Below are positions 8,870 to 18,214 of a DNA stretch of 64,000 bases, piece by piece. Every line of letters starts with the position of its first letter. The stretch's first letter is position 1. Position numbers and translations under genes: made by a program. Below the pieces are notes generated by a model. It made no database searches and had not been told where the DNA came from. It was given only the letters and a program-made list of their open reading frames with translations. This stretch comes from Lysobacterales bacterium (lineage in GTDB: Bacteria > Pseudomonadota > Gammaproteobacteria > Xanthomonadales > Marinicellaceae), in NCBI GenBank assembly GCA_026982315.1, contig JALSHI010000031.1:1-64000 (forward strand), written 5' to 3'.

Positions 8870-10395
8870 TAATCCGATTCATCCTTTGACGAAACGGGAG
8901 ACAAGTTTTGGCGGCTGCCTGGCGGCGGGTCTTCATCTTCTGCTTGCTGTTCCAGCCAGTGGGCGTCCAGTTGTTTTTTCGTTTTTGCGCCCAAATCCTG
9001 CAAGCGTTTGGTCGCCTTCACCAGATTTCCCCGGCCGCGGGTGAGCTTGTTCTCGGCTTTGTGCCAGGCTGCATCCGCCTGATCCAGCCGCTGTTTGATG
9101 TCATTCAAGTCGGCGCAAAAGCCCACAAATTTGTCGTATAAGGCACCGGCCTGGCGAGCGATTTCCAAGGCGTTCTGGTTGCGTTTTTCATTTTGCCAAA
9201 GGGTGGCGACAGTGCGTAACGTGGCCAACAGGTTGGTGGGAGAAAGCATGAGCACGCCCTGGTTGAATGCGTCTTCCAGCAAGCTGGTTTCGCTATTCAT
9301 GGCTTCCAGATAGGCCGGTTCCACAGGGACGAACATGATCACCATATCCAGAGTGTGCAGGTCTTCAAGGGTTTGATAGCCCTTATTGGCCAGTTGCTGG
9401 GCGTGGGTGCGCAACGACTGGATATGGGCCTTGAGGTAGCGCTGTTTTTCGGTGGCATCCTCGGCTGTACGAAAGCGCTCATAAGCCGTTAATGAGACTT
9501 TGGCGTCAATAATCAGGGATTTTCCTTCAGGCAGGTGAATGATGACATCGGGTTGATAACGCCGCCCGTTTTGGCTAAAGCTTTTTTGGGTTTCATATTC
9601 GCGGCCTTTTTGCAGGCCGGAGCTTTCCAGTACCCGTTCCAGCACCAGTTCGCCCCAGTTGCCCTGGGTTTTGCTGTCGGCGGTCAGGGCGCGGGTGAGA
9701 TTACGCGCTTCCTCGGAAATGTTCAGATTCAGTTGTTTCAGGTTTTCGATTTCTCTGAGCAAAACGCTTTGCTTTTCCGCACCTTCCTGGTGTGTTTTGC
9801 GAATCAGTTCCTGGAACTGGCCCAGTTGCTGTTGCAAGGGGGTCAAAGTGGCCTTGAGATTGTGCTGGTTTTGCTGGGTAAATTTCTGCGTTTTCTCATC
9901 CAGAATGTTTTGGGCCAGGTTCTTAAACTGAACAGTCAGGTTTTCTTGGGCCTTGTCGATGAGGGACTTTTGCTCCTGATTCAGGCGTTGTTGTTCCTGC
10001 AGGCGGGTTTGCACGGTGGCGATGTCACGGTTCAAAGAGGTAATATTGTCTTGCAGTTGCCGGTTGTGGCTTTCCAGAACGGGCACGCGCCCGGCCTGGG
10101 CTTTGAACTGCTCCAAGCGGGCTGTCAGGCCCAGACGCTGTTCGGTCAGGTTGTGAATTTCCACCTGGGCTTTTTCCAGTTGCGATTGGCTTTCGGCCAG
10201 ATCGGACGCCAGGCGGTCGATATGCGGCTGAAGACTGCTCTGGCCGGCTGAAAAACGCCGGTGCCCATGCCGTTTAAGGGCGACGAGCATGCCCAGCATG
10301 GTAAGTAGAAAAACGCCCAGGGCAAGCGCACCGGCGGCCCATAATGGCTGGTTCTGGAACCAGTGCGAAAGGGTTGTGAGAAGCGTTGAAAACAT
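8869..10395 (-). CDS. rmuC: DNA recombination protein RmuC
   Basis: A 508-residue protein of standard length. It has an N-terminal membrane anchor (about residues 17-36), a long coiled coil (about 55-215) rich in Gln and Glu, then the conserved RmuC domain with GNWGELVLERVLE and IIDAKVSLTAYERF, which belongs to the restriction-endonuclease-like fold. RmuC limits recombination between inverted repeats. A short acidic low-complexity tail follows. First gene of a two-gene unit with mtfA. Confidence 0.93.
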   Translation of the reverse strand: MFSTLLTTLSHWFQNQPLWAAGALALGVFLLTMLGMLVALKRHGHRRFSAGQSSLQPHIDRLASDLAESQSQLEKAQVEIHNLTEQRLGLTARLEQFKAQAGRVPVLESHNRQLQDNITSLNRDIATVQTRLQEQQRLNQEQKSLIDKAQENLTVQFKNLAQNILDEKTQKFTQQNQHNLKATLTPLQQQLGQFQELIRKTHQEGAEKQSVLLREIENLKQLNLNISEEARNLTRALTADSKTQGNWGELVLERVLESSGLQKGREYETQKSFSQNGRRYQPDVIIHLPEGKSLIIDAKVSLTAYERFRTAEDATEKQRYLKAHIQSLRTHAQQLANKGYQTLEDLHTLDMVIMFVPVEPAYLEAMNSETSLLEDAFNQGVLMLSPTNLLATLRTVATLWQNEKRNQNALEIARQAGALYDKFVGFCADLNDIKQRLDQADAAWHKAENKLTRGRGNLVKATKRLQDLGAKTKKQLDAHWLEQQAEDEDPPPGSRQNLSPVSSKDESD

Positions 10396-10510
10396 GTGGG
10401 TATGCTATCATTAGCGCTGTACGAACACAAAGCAAAAGGCGGCGCTGGTCAGCGGCTGCTGCTTCCCCGTTTTTGGCATGGTTTTGCCCTTTGACTGACA
10501 GGATTCCTGC

Positions 10511-11110
10511 ATGCGCGTAATGAAATACATGGCTCTGGCTTTAGCCTTTTTGTTGCTGGTGGCTTACCTGGCCGGATACTTTTTGCCAGACAAGGCGCAC
10601 GTGGAGCGCAGCATCGACATTAACCGCTCACCGGCTGATGTGTTTGCGGTGTTGAACAGCCCGCAGCAGTTCAACCGCTGGTCGCCATGGTACGAAGCCA
10701 ATAAAAAGTTTGGCACCACTTACAGCTATCACGGCCCGGACAACGGCGTTGGCGCCAGCATTCGCTGGCAGGCGGCCAATATCGTATCCGCCGGTGACCA
10801 TCGGGGAGAAATGAAAATCACAGCCAGCCGGCCACACGAAAGCGTGGTGTATGCCCTGCTGTTCGAAAATCGCGAGCCGGCGATAACCCGTTTCGATATC
10901 AAAGCGTTGCCGGGTAACCGTTCACGGGTAACATGGTCCTATGATGCAAATTTTGGAAATTCGGTCATTGGCCGGTATTTTGGCCTGATTCTGGACCGGG
11001 CCGTGGGCCCGGATTATGAGGCGGGACTGCGCAATTTGCGCACAGTGCTTGAAGATAGCGCCGAGTCGCCCGATGACAAGGCGCCTGCAGCAGAAACGAC
11101 CGCAGGCTAA
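10511..11110 (+). CDS. SRPBCC (polyketide cyclase/START-like) family protein
   Basis: A 199-residue protein with an N-terminal hydrophobic anchor (about residues 5-24) and an SRPBCC lipid-binding fold: the HVERSIDINRSPADVFAVL strand-helix start and the NRWSPWYE motif are typical of the polyketide cyclase 2 group. The ligand is unknown. A low-complexity Asp/Glu/Ala tail ends the protein. Lies 26 bases upstream of the DUF3025 gene on the same strand, so the two may be cotranscribed. Confidence 0.82.
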   Translation: MRVMKYMALALAFLLLVAYLAGYFLPDKAHVERSIDINRSPADVFAVLNSPQQFNRWSPWYEANKKFGTTYSYHGPDNGVGASIRWQAANIVSAGDHRGEMKITASRPHESVVYALLFENREPAITRFDIKALPGNRSRVTWSYDANFGNSVIGRYFGLILDRAVGPDYEAGLRNLRTVLEDSAESPDDKAPAAETTAG

Positions 11111-11136
11111 CGCACCGCCCGGTTTGCAGCAGCGAT

Positions 11137-12042
11137 ATGGCTGATGCCTTGAATAAATCAACGACACAGCGTCCGCCTGTGCATTTGGGCCCTGAACCCT
11201 GGCAACCGGTGACCGCCGAGCTGGAAAAGTGGCTGCCGGGTTTTTTGTCCATGTCTGAAGCCGGGTTGAAAGAACCAAATGACGCCTTGCCTTCGGCAGA
11301 CCGTCTGAATCAGGGGTTTGACTATCGCAATAACAACGGCAAGGTGTTGCAGTTTGTGCCCCAGGATGCGTCATTGCCTTTTTTCCACATGGCTTATGAG
11401 GAACGTATCTGGCATCATGGCCTGATTGCCACCAGAAATAACTGGCATGATTTTTTTAATGCCCTGGTATGGCGCACCTTTCCCCGGATAAAAAGCGCTT
11501 TGAACACGATTCACTGGCGGCAGATGCAGCACCACGAAAGCCCTTCTCGTAGCGCCCGCCGCGATGCGGTGACCTTGTTTGATGAGTGTGGAATCATTGT
11601 TCTTGGCGAGTCGCCGGCGCCATTACATGACATTCGTAAGCATCGCTGGGAATCCGTGTTCGCCAGCGCTAAAAACCCGTGGCAGCATCGCACAGGCCCG
11701 CAGGCATTGCGTGCGATCACTTTTGGCCATGCGATGTTTGAAAAGTATTTACGCCCTTATGAGGGGCTGACTGCCAAGTCGGCGCTGCTGTGTGTGCCAG
11801 CGGGTTTTATCCAGCAACTGGATACCAACTATGCCGCGGCCATTCATTGGCTTGACCAGCGCCTGGCTGGAGCCATTCTGCATGACGAATTTTTATGCCA
11901 CAGCCAGGAACTGGCGCCATTGCCGGTGTTAGGCATTCCTGGCTGGTGGTTGAACCGGCCACGGGATTTCTGGCGCAACAGCCGCTATTTTCGCCCGCCT
12001 TCGCAGCGCACGGGTGAGCGCAAAATATATGTGCTTAGTTAG
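11137..12042 (+). CDS. DUF3025 domain-containing protein
   Basis: A 301-residue soluble protein matching the DUF3025 pattern: [16 protein letters not shown] and [17 protein letters not shown], then a LTLFDECG-like strand. No enzymatic motif is recognised and no function is established. No signal peptide. Follows the SRPBCC gene; its 3' end overlaps that of ppiB, which faces it, by four bases. Confidence 0.83.
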   Translation: MADALNKSTTQRPPVHLGPEPWQPVTAELEKWLPGFLSMSEAGLKEPNDALPSADRLNQGFDYRNNNGKVLQFVPQDASLPFFHMAYEERIWHHGLIATRNNWHDFFNALVWRTFPRIKSALNTIHWRQMQHHESPSRSARRDAVTLFDECGIIVLGESPAPLHDIRKHRWESVFASAKNPWQHRTGPQALRAITFGHAMFEKYLRPYEGLTAKSALLCVPAGFIQQLDTNYAAAIHWLDQRLAGAILHDEFLCHSQELAPLPVLGIPGWWLNRPRDFWRNSRYFRPPSQRTGERKIYVLS

Positions 12043-12545
12043 GGCTGGTCTCCCATTGTCTGGTTCCAGTCGCCCACACGCTCGGCCATTTTTTCCAGTA
12101 AGGCATCCACATCGCCTTCCAGGCTGACGGATTGGATAACATCGCCTTGCTCGATGGCATTGACCACATCCATATCTGCGTCTGATGCCACCGCGCCAAA
12201 GACGGAATGTTTGCCATCCAGCCATGGAGTTGGCACATGAGTGATAAAAAACTGGCTGCCGTTGGTGCCCGGGCCGGCATTGGCCATGGACAAAACGCCG
12301 GGCCGGTCATGCTTGAGGCTGGTGTCGAATTCATCCTCAAAGCGGTATCCGGGGCCACCGGTGCCAGTACCCAGCGGACATCCGGCCTGGATCATAAAGT
12401 CGGGGATAACGCGGTGAAACGAAATACCATCATAAAACCCCCGTTTGGCCAGGTTAACGAAATTGGCCACAGTTAAAGGGGTTTTTTCATCTTCCAGATT
12501 CAGATTGATATCACCTTTATTGGTGTGCAATATGGCTTTAATCAT
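12039..12545 (-). CDS. ppiB: Peptidyl-prolyl cis-trans isomerase, cyclophilin B type
   Basis: A 168-residue cytoplasmic cyclophilin. The catalytic and binding residues of the family are present in [11 protein letters not shown] and [10 protein letters not shown]. No signal peptide, so PpiB-like rather than the periplasmic PpiA. The start at 12545 is preceded by a GGAG site; the longer open frame upstream adds no family sequence. Confidence 0.95.
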   Translation of the reverse strand: MIKAILHTNKGDINLNLEDEKTPLTVANFVNLAKRGFYDGISFHRVIPDFMIQAGCPLGTGTGGPGYRFEDEFDTSLKHDRPGVLSMANAGPGTNGSQFFITHVPTPWLDGKHSVFGAVASDADMDVVNAIEQGDVIQSVSLEGDVDALLEKMAERVGDWNQTMGDQP

Positions 12546-12743
12546 GTTATTGGTCTCCATTGGTCGGGTTTCGGCTGCCATTGTGGCACAATGTGTGCCT
12601 GTGGTTATCGGGGCGGATGATATTTTTTCAATGGGGAAGGCGATAAATACTTGTCAGCAAGTCATGTCTTTCGCATTGATAAGACAAGCAGCCACAAGAG
12701 GCTGCCGGAAATCGGCGGGTATCAGGCCGATAGGATAAGCAAT

Positions 12744-13640
12744 ATGCCACAAAAGCATCAACACAATATCACCGGCGCACTGTGGATGCTGCTGGCTGGT
12801 CTTTCTTTTGCTGTGGTCAACAGCTTATCCCAGTATGTCAGTGCGCGCCTGGGGTTGCACAGCACGGTGGTGGCCTTTTGGGAATATTTCATTTCCTTTG
12901 TGGTCATGTTGCCATGGATTATCAGCACCGGTCTGGCTTCGGCCTTTCGGACAAAACGGCTGGGATTGCACGTGGTGCGAGTGGCGTTTTCGGTTATCGG
13001 CATCCAGTTCTGGTTGTGGGCCATGGCGGTGCCTGTGCCCATCTGGCAGGCTATTGCGCTGTTGATGACCTCACCACTCATGGCCACCGCGGGCTCGGCC
13101 ATATTTCTGCGGGAAAAAGTCACCACCGGACGCTGGCTGGCCATGTTGGCGGGGTTGGCCGGGGCCATGGTTATTCTGCAACCCTGGGCGGATGATTTTC
13201 GTCTCACCAGCCTGCTGCCACTGGCGGCAGCCTTTTTCTGGGCCGGTTACTCCGTGCTGGTGAAATATATGTCCCACACCGAAAGTCCGGCGGTCATCGT
13301 GTTGTATTTGCTGTTGCTGATCGCGCCGTTTAATTTTTTTCTGGCCTTGCCCAATTTCACAACCCCCACCCGCAGCATGTGGCTGGTCCTGATGGCTGCC
13401 GGTATCCTGGTGGCGTTGGCGCAATGGTCGATTGCCAAGGCCTATGAAAATGCCGAGGCGTCTTTTGTGCAACCCTTTGATCTGGTCAAGCTGCTATGGA
13501 ATGTGGCCGCCGGCTGGCTGGTTTTTCAGCAGGTGCCGCCTGGTTCACTGTGGTTGGGCGCCACGCTGATTGTTGGCGCCACGCTGTTTTTGATGTTCAG
13601 CGAGAAAAAAGCCGGCCAGTCTGGTTTGCGTGGCCGGTAA
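12744..13640 (+). CDS. DMT superfamily (EamA) transporter
   Basis: A 298-residue inner-membrane protein with ten predicted helices in two EamA repeats; the first repeat starts GALWMLLAGLSFAVVNSL. Members export amino acids or other small metabolites, and the substrate cannot be read from sequence. I chose the ATG at 12744 because of the AGGA site ahead of it; the open frame extends 31 codons further without membrane character. Transcribed alone, convergent with serA. Confidence 0.87.
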   Translation: MPQKHQHNITGALWMLLAGLSFAVVNSLSQYVSARLGLHSTVVAFWEYFISFVVMLPWIISTGLASAFRTKRLGLHVVRVAFSVIGIQFWLWAMAVPVPIWQAIALLMTSPLMATAGSAIFLREKVTTGRWLAMLAGLAGAMVILQPWADDFRLTSLLPLAAAFFWAGYSVLVKYMSHTESPAVIVLYLLLLIAPFNFFLALPNFTTPTRSMWLVLMAAGILVALAQWSIAKAYENAEASFVQPFDLVKLLWNVAAGWLVFQQVPPGSLWLGATLIVGATLFLMFSEKKAGQSGLRGR

Positions 13641-13668
13641 CAGCCCGGTTTTTTATGACAAAAAGCGC

Positions 13669-14901
13669 CTAATGCAACACCCGTGTGCGGATGGTGCCGT
13701 CAATCGCCGCCAGTTCCTGGCGCAAGGCATCGGTATCGGCGGCGTTAACATCCATAATCACATAGCCAATATCGCCCTGGGTTTGCAAATGCATGGCCGC
13801 CACGTTGATTCCCCGCTGGGAAAAGATGCGGTTGATTTGTTCCATAATGCCTGGAACATTGCGGTGAATATGCATGATACGGTGTTGATTGGCGTGTAAT
13901 GCGGGCAGAGCCACTTGCGGGAAATTAACCGCTGACGAGGTGCTGCCGTTGTTGCTGTATTTAATCAGTTTGCCACTGACCTCATTGGCAATGTTCAGTT
14001 GCGCTTCCTGGGTGCTGCCGCCAATGTGCGGGGTGAGAATGACCTGGTCATACCGGCGCAGGGGTGAAATGAACTCATCCTGATTGCTGGCCGGTTCAGT
14101 GGGGAAGACATCAATGGCCGCGCCACGGATATGGCCGGAGTCCAGAGCCGCAGTGAGCGCATCAATATCCACCACATTGCCCCGGGCGGCGTTGATCAGA
14201 TAGCTGCCGGGTTTCATGCACGCGATTTCCGTTGCGCCAATCATGTTGCAGGTTTCGGTGGTGGCAGGTACATGCAGGCTGACAGCATCAACGCTTTCCA
14301 GCAGTTCTTTCAAACTGTCCATGGCGCGGGCATTGCCCAGGGGCAGTTTGTTTTCAATGTCGTAGTAGTAGACCTGCATTCCCAGCGCTTCGGCGAGAAT
14401 ACCCAGCTGCGAACCGATGTGACCAAAGCCGACGATCCCCAGTTTTTTTCCCCGGATTTCAAAGGCGTTTTCGGCCGATTTTATCCACTCTCCCCGGTGA
14501 GCGGCGGCATTTTTTTGCGGAATGCCGCGCATGAGAAAAATCAGCTCGGCCAGCACCAGCTCGGCCACAGAGCGGGTATTGGAAAAGGGTGCATTGAAAA
14601 CAGGAATACCGCGCTGGCGGGCATATTCCAGGTCAACCTGATTGGTACCAATACAGAAAGTGCCGATGGCGATGAGTTTTTTGGCCGCATCCAGTATTTC
14701 GGCATCCAGACGGGTGCGAGAGCGGATGCCCACCAGGTGTGCATCGGCAAGCAATGCCTTGAGTTCGTCCCGTGGCGGTGTGCCAGTCAGCCTGATGACA
14801 TTGTGGTAACCGTCACGGTTAAAGTTCCTGACAGCTTGCTCGTGGATGCCTTCCAGTAAAACAATCTTGATTTTTTCTTTACTCAGGGAGAGTTTGGGCA
14901 T
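13669..14901 (-). CDS. serA: D-3-phosphoglycerate dehydrogenase
   Basis: A 410-residue enzyme for the first step of serine synthesis, oxidising 3-phosphoglycerate with NAD. It has the substrate-binding lobe, a Rossmann motif GIVGFGHIGSQLG, the catalytic Arg/Glu/His set (NAARGNVVD, TPHIGGSTQEAQ) and a C-terminal ACT domain for serine feedback (about residues 335-410). This is the E. coli-type length. Back to back with the FAD dehydrogenase gene with only 39 bases between the starts. In Pseudomonas, SerA also reduces 2-oxoglutarate to D-2-hydroxyglutarate, and the neighbour's family removes that product. Confidence 0.95.
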   Translation of the reverse strand: MPKLSLSKEKIKIVLLEGIHEQAVRNFNRDGYHNVIRLTGTPPRDELKALLADAHLVGIRSRTRLDAEILDAAKKLIAIGTFCIGTNQVDLEYARQRGIPVFNAPFSNTRSVAELVLAELIFLMRGIPQKNAAAHRGEWIKSAENAFEIRGKKLGIVGFGHIGSQLGILAEALGMQVYYYDIENKLPLGNARAMDSLKELLESVDAVSLHVPATTETCNMIGATEIACMKPGSYLINAARGNVVDIDALTAALDSGHIRGAAIDVFPTEPASNQDEFISPLRRYDQVILTPHIGGSTQEAQLNIANEVSGKLIKYSNNGSTSSAVNFPQVALPALHANQHRIMHIHRNVPGIMEQINRIFSQRGINVAAMHLQTQGDIGYVIMDVNAADTDALRQELAAIDGTIRTRVLH

Positions 14902-14940
14902 ATCTTTCGCTCTTTGGATCAAAAACGCATTTTACCCAAC

Positions 14941-16338
14941 ATGAGCCCTGTTGACACGGAAACTTTGCTCCAGACACATGTGCCCGAAGTGGCCTTTTCC
15001 ACCGCGCCGGATGCGCTGGTGCATTATGCCTGTGACTGGACCCGCTTTCACACCCCGCAGGCTGAGGCTGTGCTGTGGCCGCGCACCACCGGTCAGGTTC
15101 AGCAGATTGTGCGCCTGGCCAATGCCATCGGCAAGGCGCTGGTGCCTTCTGGTGGACGTACCGGTTATTCGGCCGGAGCAGTGGCCACAGCTGGCGAATG
15201 GGTGGTGAGCATGGATAAAATGCGCCAGATTGGCCCCTTTGATCCGGTGGATCGTCTGGTGTCGGTGCAAGCGGGCGTGGCCACCGGCCAGTTGCAGGAA
15301 TTTGCCCACGCGCAAGGGCTATTTTATCCGGTGGATTTTGCCTCGGCCGGGTCCAGCCAGATTGGCGGCAATATTGCCACCAATGCCGGAGGAATACGGG
15401 TGTTGCGTTATGGCACGACCCGGGATTACGTGGCCGGTTTGACGGTGGTCACAGGCACAGGCGAGATTCTCAGACTCAATAATGGCCTGGTGAAAAATGC
15501 CACTGGCCTGGATTTGCGGCATCTGATGATCGGCTCTGAGGGCGTGTTGGGCATTATCACCGAGGCGCAGATGCGGTTGATTGATCCACCGGCGGCATCC
15601 AGTGTGATGTTGCTGGCCCTGTCTTCTCTGGATGCGGTCATGCGGGTGTTTGCGCAGGCCCGGGGAAAGCTGACCTTGTCGTCCTTTGAGCTGTTTTCCC
15701 ATCTGGCCTTGCAATATGTCATGAACCACCGGCAGTTAGCGGCCCCTTTTTCCGGGGAATCCCCCTGGTATGTGCTACTGGAATTTGACCATGCCAGCGA
15801 CACAGACGAGGATGCCGCCATGGCGTTTTTTGAGACGGGCTTGGAAAGCGGCGATATTGAAGACGGAATTTTGTCCGGCAGCCTGGAGCAGGCGCGCCAG
15901 CTATGGCAATATCGTGAGGGTATTAGCGAGTCCATCGCCGAGCATACACCGTATAAAAATGACATTGCCGTGCGAATTTCCCAGGTGCCCACCTTTATGC
16001 GTCAACTGGACGCTGTTCTGAAACAACACTATCCCGGCTTTGAAACCGTGTGGTTCGGGCATATTGGCGACGGTAACCTGCATTTGAACATTCTTAAGCC
16101 TGAGGATATGGACGTGGCGGAATTTCAGCGCCAGTGCGAGGCGGTTAACACGCATGTTTACGGTCTGATTGAGTCTCTTGAAGGAAGCGTTTCGGCCGAA
16201 CACGGTGTGGGCTTGCTGAAGAAACCCTATTTGCACCACAGCCGCAGTCAGACGGAAATCGCCCTCATGCGGCAGATCAAGCAGGCTTTTGACCCCAACG
16301 GGGTGCTGAATCCGGGAAAAATGCTTCCGGACTCATAA
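14941..16338 (+). CDS. FAD-binding oxidoreductase, D-2-hydroxyglutarate dehydrogenase-like
   Basis: A 465-residue flavoenzyme of the GlcD/D-lactate dehydrogenase family. The FAD-binding PCMH domain occupies the first half (PSGGRTGYSAGA and IGGNIATNAGG), and the C-terminal domain has the HIGDGNLHLN metal-binding motif and SAEHGVGLLKK. The family includes glycolate, D-lactate and D-2-hydroxyglutarate dehydrogenases; the divergent pairing with serA favours D-2-hydroxyglutarate oxidation to 2-oxoglutarate, which pulls the serine pathway forward. That assignment is inference from context. I preferred the ATG at 14941 to the one at 14914, which would leave 12 bases between the divergent genes. Confidence 0.85.
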   Translation: MSPVDTETLLQTHVPEVAFSTAPDALVHYACDWTRFHTPQAEAVLWPRTTGQVQQIVRLANAIGKALVPSGGRTGYSAGAVATAGEWVVSMDKMRQIGPFDPVDRLVSVQAGVATGQLQEFAHAQGLFYPVDFASAGSSQIGGNIATNAGGIRVLRYGTTRDYVAGLTVVTGTGEILRLNNGLVKNATGLDLRHLMIGSEGVLGIITEAQMRLIDPPAASSVMLLALSSLDAVMRVFAQARGKLTLSSFELFSHLALQYVMNHRQLAAPFSGESPWYVLLEFDHASDTDEDAAMAFFETGLESGDIEDGILSGSLEQARQLWQYREGISESIAEHTPYKNDIAVRISQVPTFMRQLDAVLKQHYPGFETVWFGHIGDGNLHLNILKPEDMDVAEFQRQCEAVNTHVYGLIESLEGSVSAEHGVGLLKKPYLHHSRSQTEIALMRQIKQAFDPNGVLNPGKMLPDS

Positions 16339-16351
16339 CCATTGGCGAATG

Positions 16352-18190
16352 TTACTCGATGGAGTCTTGCCAGATTAAATCGGCATTAGGCACTGGCATG
16401 GCCACCGTCAAATGGGCTTGATTGCCGCTTGGGCTGGCCACCTGTGCGGAAAATCCGGCCATCATTGGCGCGGCCGAAGTGGTAAAGGAAAAGCTGTTTA
16501 ACTCTCCCCAGTCCTGGGTTCGGCCATTATTCTGGATACGGACAAGGTCGCCTGTACGGCTGACAGTCCAGTTATTGGCGTCATTATTGTCAGCATCGGA
16601 AAATACAAAGTTTGTCAGGCTGTCAGCGGCGTTCAGGCTGAAGTGATAAGCGGCGAAGCGGGCATCCACGTCATAATTGTCAATGGCATAGTGATAGCGG
16701 TACAAGCCACCGCCCAGGTCGATGACTTTTACCGCAAATGTGGCATGCCCCTCGGCATGGTCAATGCGTACGGAAGCCATGTTGGCGGTCATGGTACCGG
16801 CTGGCACCCAGGCATCAATGGCCGGGCCGTTGGTGAAGCCGCCGGTGGTGCCGATATTCCAGCTGCTGCCAGAGGCAGGGGTCGGGCTGACCTGGCGATA
16901 GCCCATGGAGTTATAAATGTCGATATCTTCCCGGTTGGGGTACCAGGCGGAAAAATAATACGTTAAATTGCTGTCACTGATTGCGATTTCAGGCACCACC
17001 AGGCGGTTTTCACTGGTGCCATTTGAGTTATTGGTCTGGCTGCCGGTGCAGCCGGGGTCAAAAAACGAGCAGGTGGATGTCCAGGTGCCAGGCAATGATT
17101 CCACTTCTGCGCGCGGGCCAAGGTCCCACCCGCTGTCATTATTGCCGGTGCCATAAACGTCTTCGCAACCCAGCCAGAGGATGTGGCTGTTGCCGCAGTT
17201 AATGGTGCAGTTGCTGTTAATGGTCAAAAAGGCGTGTTTGATGCCGGAGGTGCCAATTTGCTCGAAGCGGTTGTCAATGACCCGGTACATGTTCCAGATA
17301 AGGTAAGGGTGCTGGTCGTTGTTGTAAGGCGGAAAAGTGCCGCTGAACTTGCTGTACCAGGGGATATCGGCCGTGCCCACATTTTTGAGGCTGGCCGAAG
17401 GCGCAATAACAATGGTGCCATCGCCCAGATTACGCATGAATTGCGGGCTCATGCTGGTGAGTTTGACATCGGCCTGACCGGCGGGCGACCATATCGGGTG
17501 ATTGGCACAGGAAGTGCCGCGGGGCAGTTTGGTTTTGGCGCCGGTGGGAATATTCAGACCGCTGACCACATGGGCCTGGCCTAAGGCCCAGCCGGCGATC
17601 TCCGGCCGTCCCAGCCGCGTTGCCAGCCAGGGGCTGATGCGCATGTCCATGTTTTTCATCACCACAGCCTGGTTCTTGGCGTCCACGCTGATGTGGATAT
17701 GGTCCAGGGTGAACAGCAGGTGATTGGCGTCATCCCGCACTTCCAGCGCGGCGAAGTCGCTGGTATTTGACTTGCGGCTGGCCGGTTGCAGGCGAAAGTT
17801 GTTGATTGTGACCTGGCCTGTCTCGGTACGCATGCTCATGGCGCCGTTGACACGCAGCTCGCCATCGCGGATGCGTTCCAGGATGCCATAGGGCACCTGC
17901 AAGCCCAAACCGCCGGTTTCGGCAATGGGAAAGCGCCGATGGACTGTTTGCCAGTTGACCCCTTTGGGCGGCATGTCATTGATTCGGATATTCAGGTCAT
18001 GGAGCAGATCATGGTTAAACTGGATGTCCATCTGGCCGCCGTAGGCTGTCCAGATTTTGGCCAGTTGTTCGGTCTTGTCCGCGGCGCGCAGATTCTTAAG
18101 CCAGGGTGACTCAGCCGCCGCCGGGAGTGATAGACACAGAACAAAAAGCGTGGTGATGGTGCGTCGCACCGGATGCCAGAAAATATGCAT
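16352..18190 (-). CDS. Secreted protein of unknown function with C-terminal acidic tail
   Basis: A 612-residue protein with a signal peptide ending PAAA (about residue 26). The N-terminal 200 residues look like a compact beta-rich domain. From about 225 a second region carries Cys pairs, including NSNCTINCGN and CSFFDPGCTG, and many Asn, Gly and Asp residues, suggesting disulfide-stabilised extracytoplasmic beta structure. No catalytic motif was recognised. The last residues, DLIWQDSIE, resemble the tail of the secreted protein at 38968-41220. It starts 24 bases after dapE on the same strand with a G-rich ribosome-binding site, so it may be read from the dapE operon. Confidence 0.72.
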   Translation of the reverse strand: MHIFWHPVRRTITTLFVLCLSLPAAAESPWLKNLRAADKTEQLAKIWTAYGGQMDIQFNHDLLHDLNIRINDMPPKGVNWQTVHRRFPIAETGGLGLQVPYGILERIRDGELRVNGAMSMRTETGQVTINNFRLQPASRKSNTSDFAALEVRDDANHLLFTLDHIHISVDAKNQAVVMKNMDMRISPWLATRLGRPEIAGWALGQAHVVSGLNIPTGAKTKLPRGTSCANHPIWSPAGQADVKLTSMSPQFMRNLGDGTIVIAPSASLKNVGTADIPWYSKFSGTFPPYNNDQHPYLIWNMYRVIDNRFEQIGTSGIKHAFLTINSNCTINCGNSHILWLGCEDVYGTGNNDSGWDLGPRAEVESLPGTWTSTCSFFDPGCTGSQTNNSNGTSENRLVVPEIAISDSNLTYYFSAWYPNREDIDIYNSMGYRQVSPTPASGSSWNIGTTGGFTNGPAIDAWVPAGTMTANMASVRIDHAEGHATFAVKVIDLGGGLYRYHYAIDNYDVDARFAAYHFSLNAADSLTNFVFSDADNNDANNWTVSRTGDLVRIQNNGRTQDWGELNSFSFTTSAAPMMAGFSAQVASPSGNQAHLTVAMPVPNADLIWQDSIE

Positions 18191-18214
18191 GACGAGCCCC
18201 CCACAGGCTATCTC

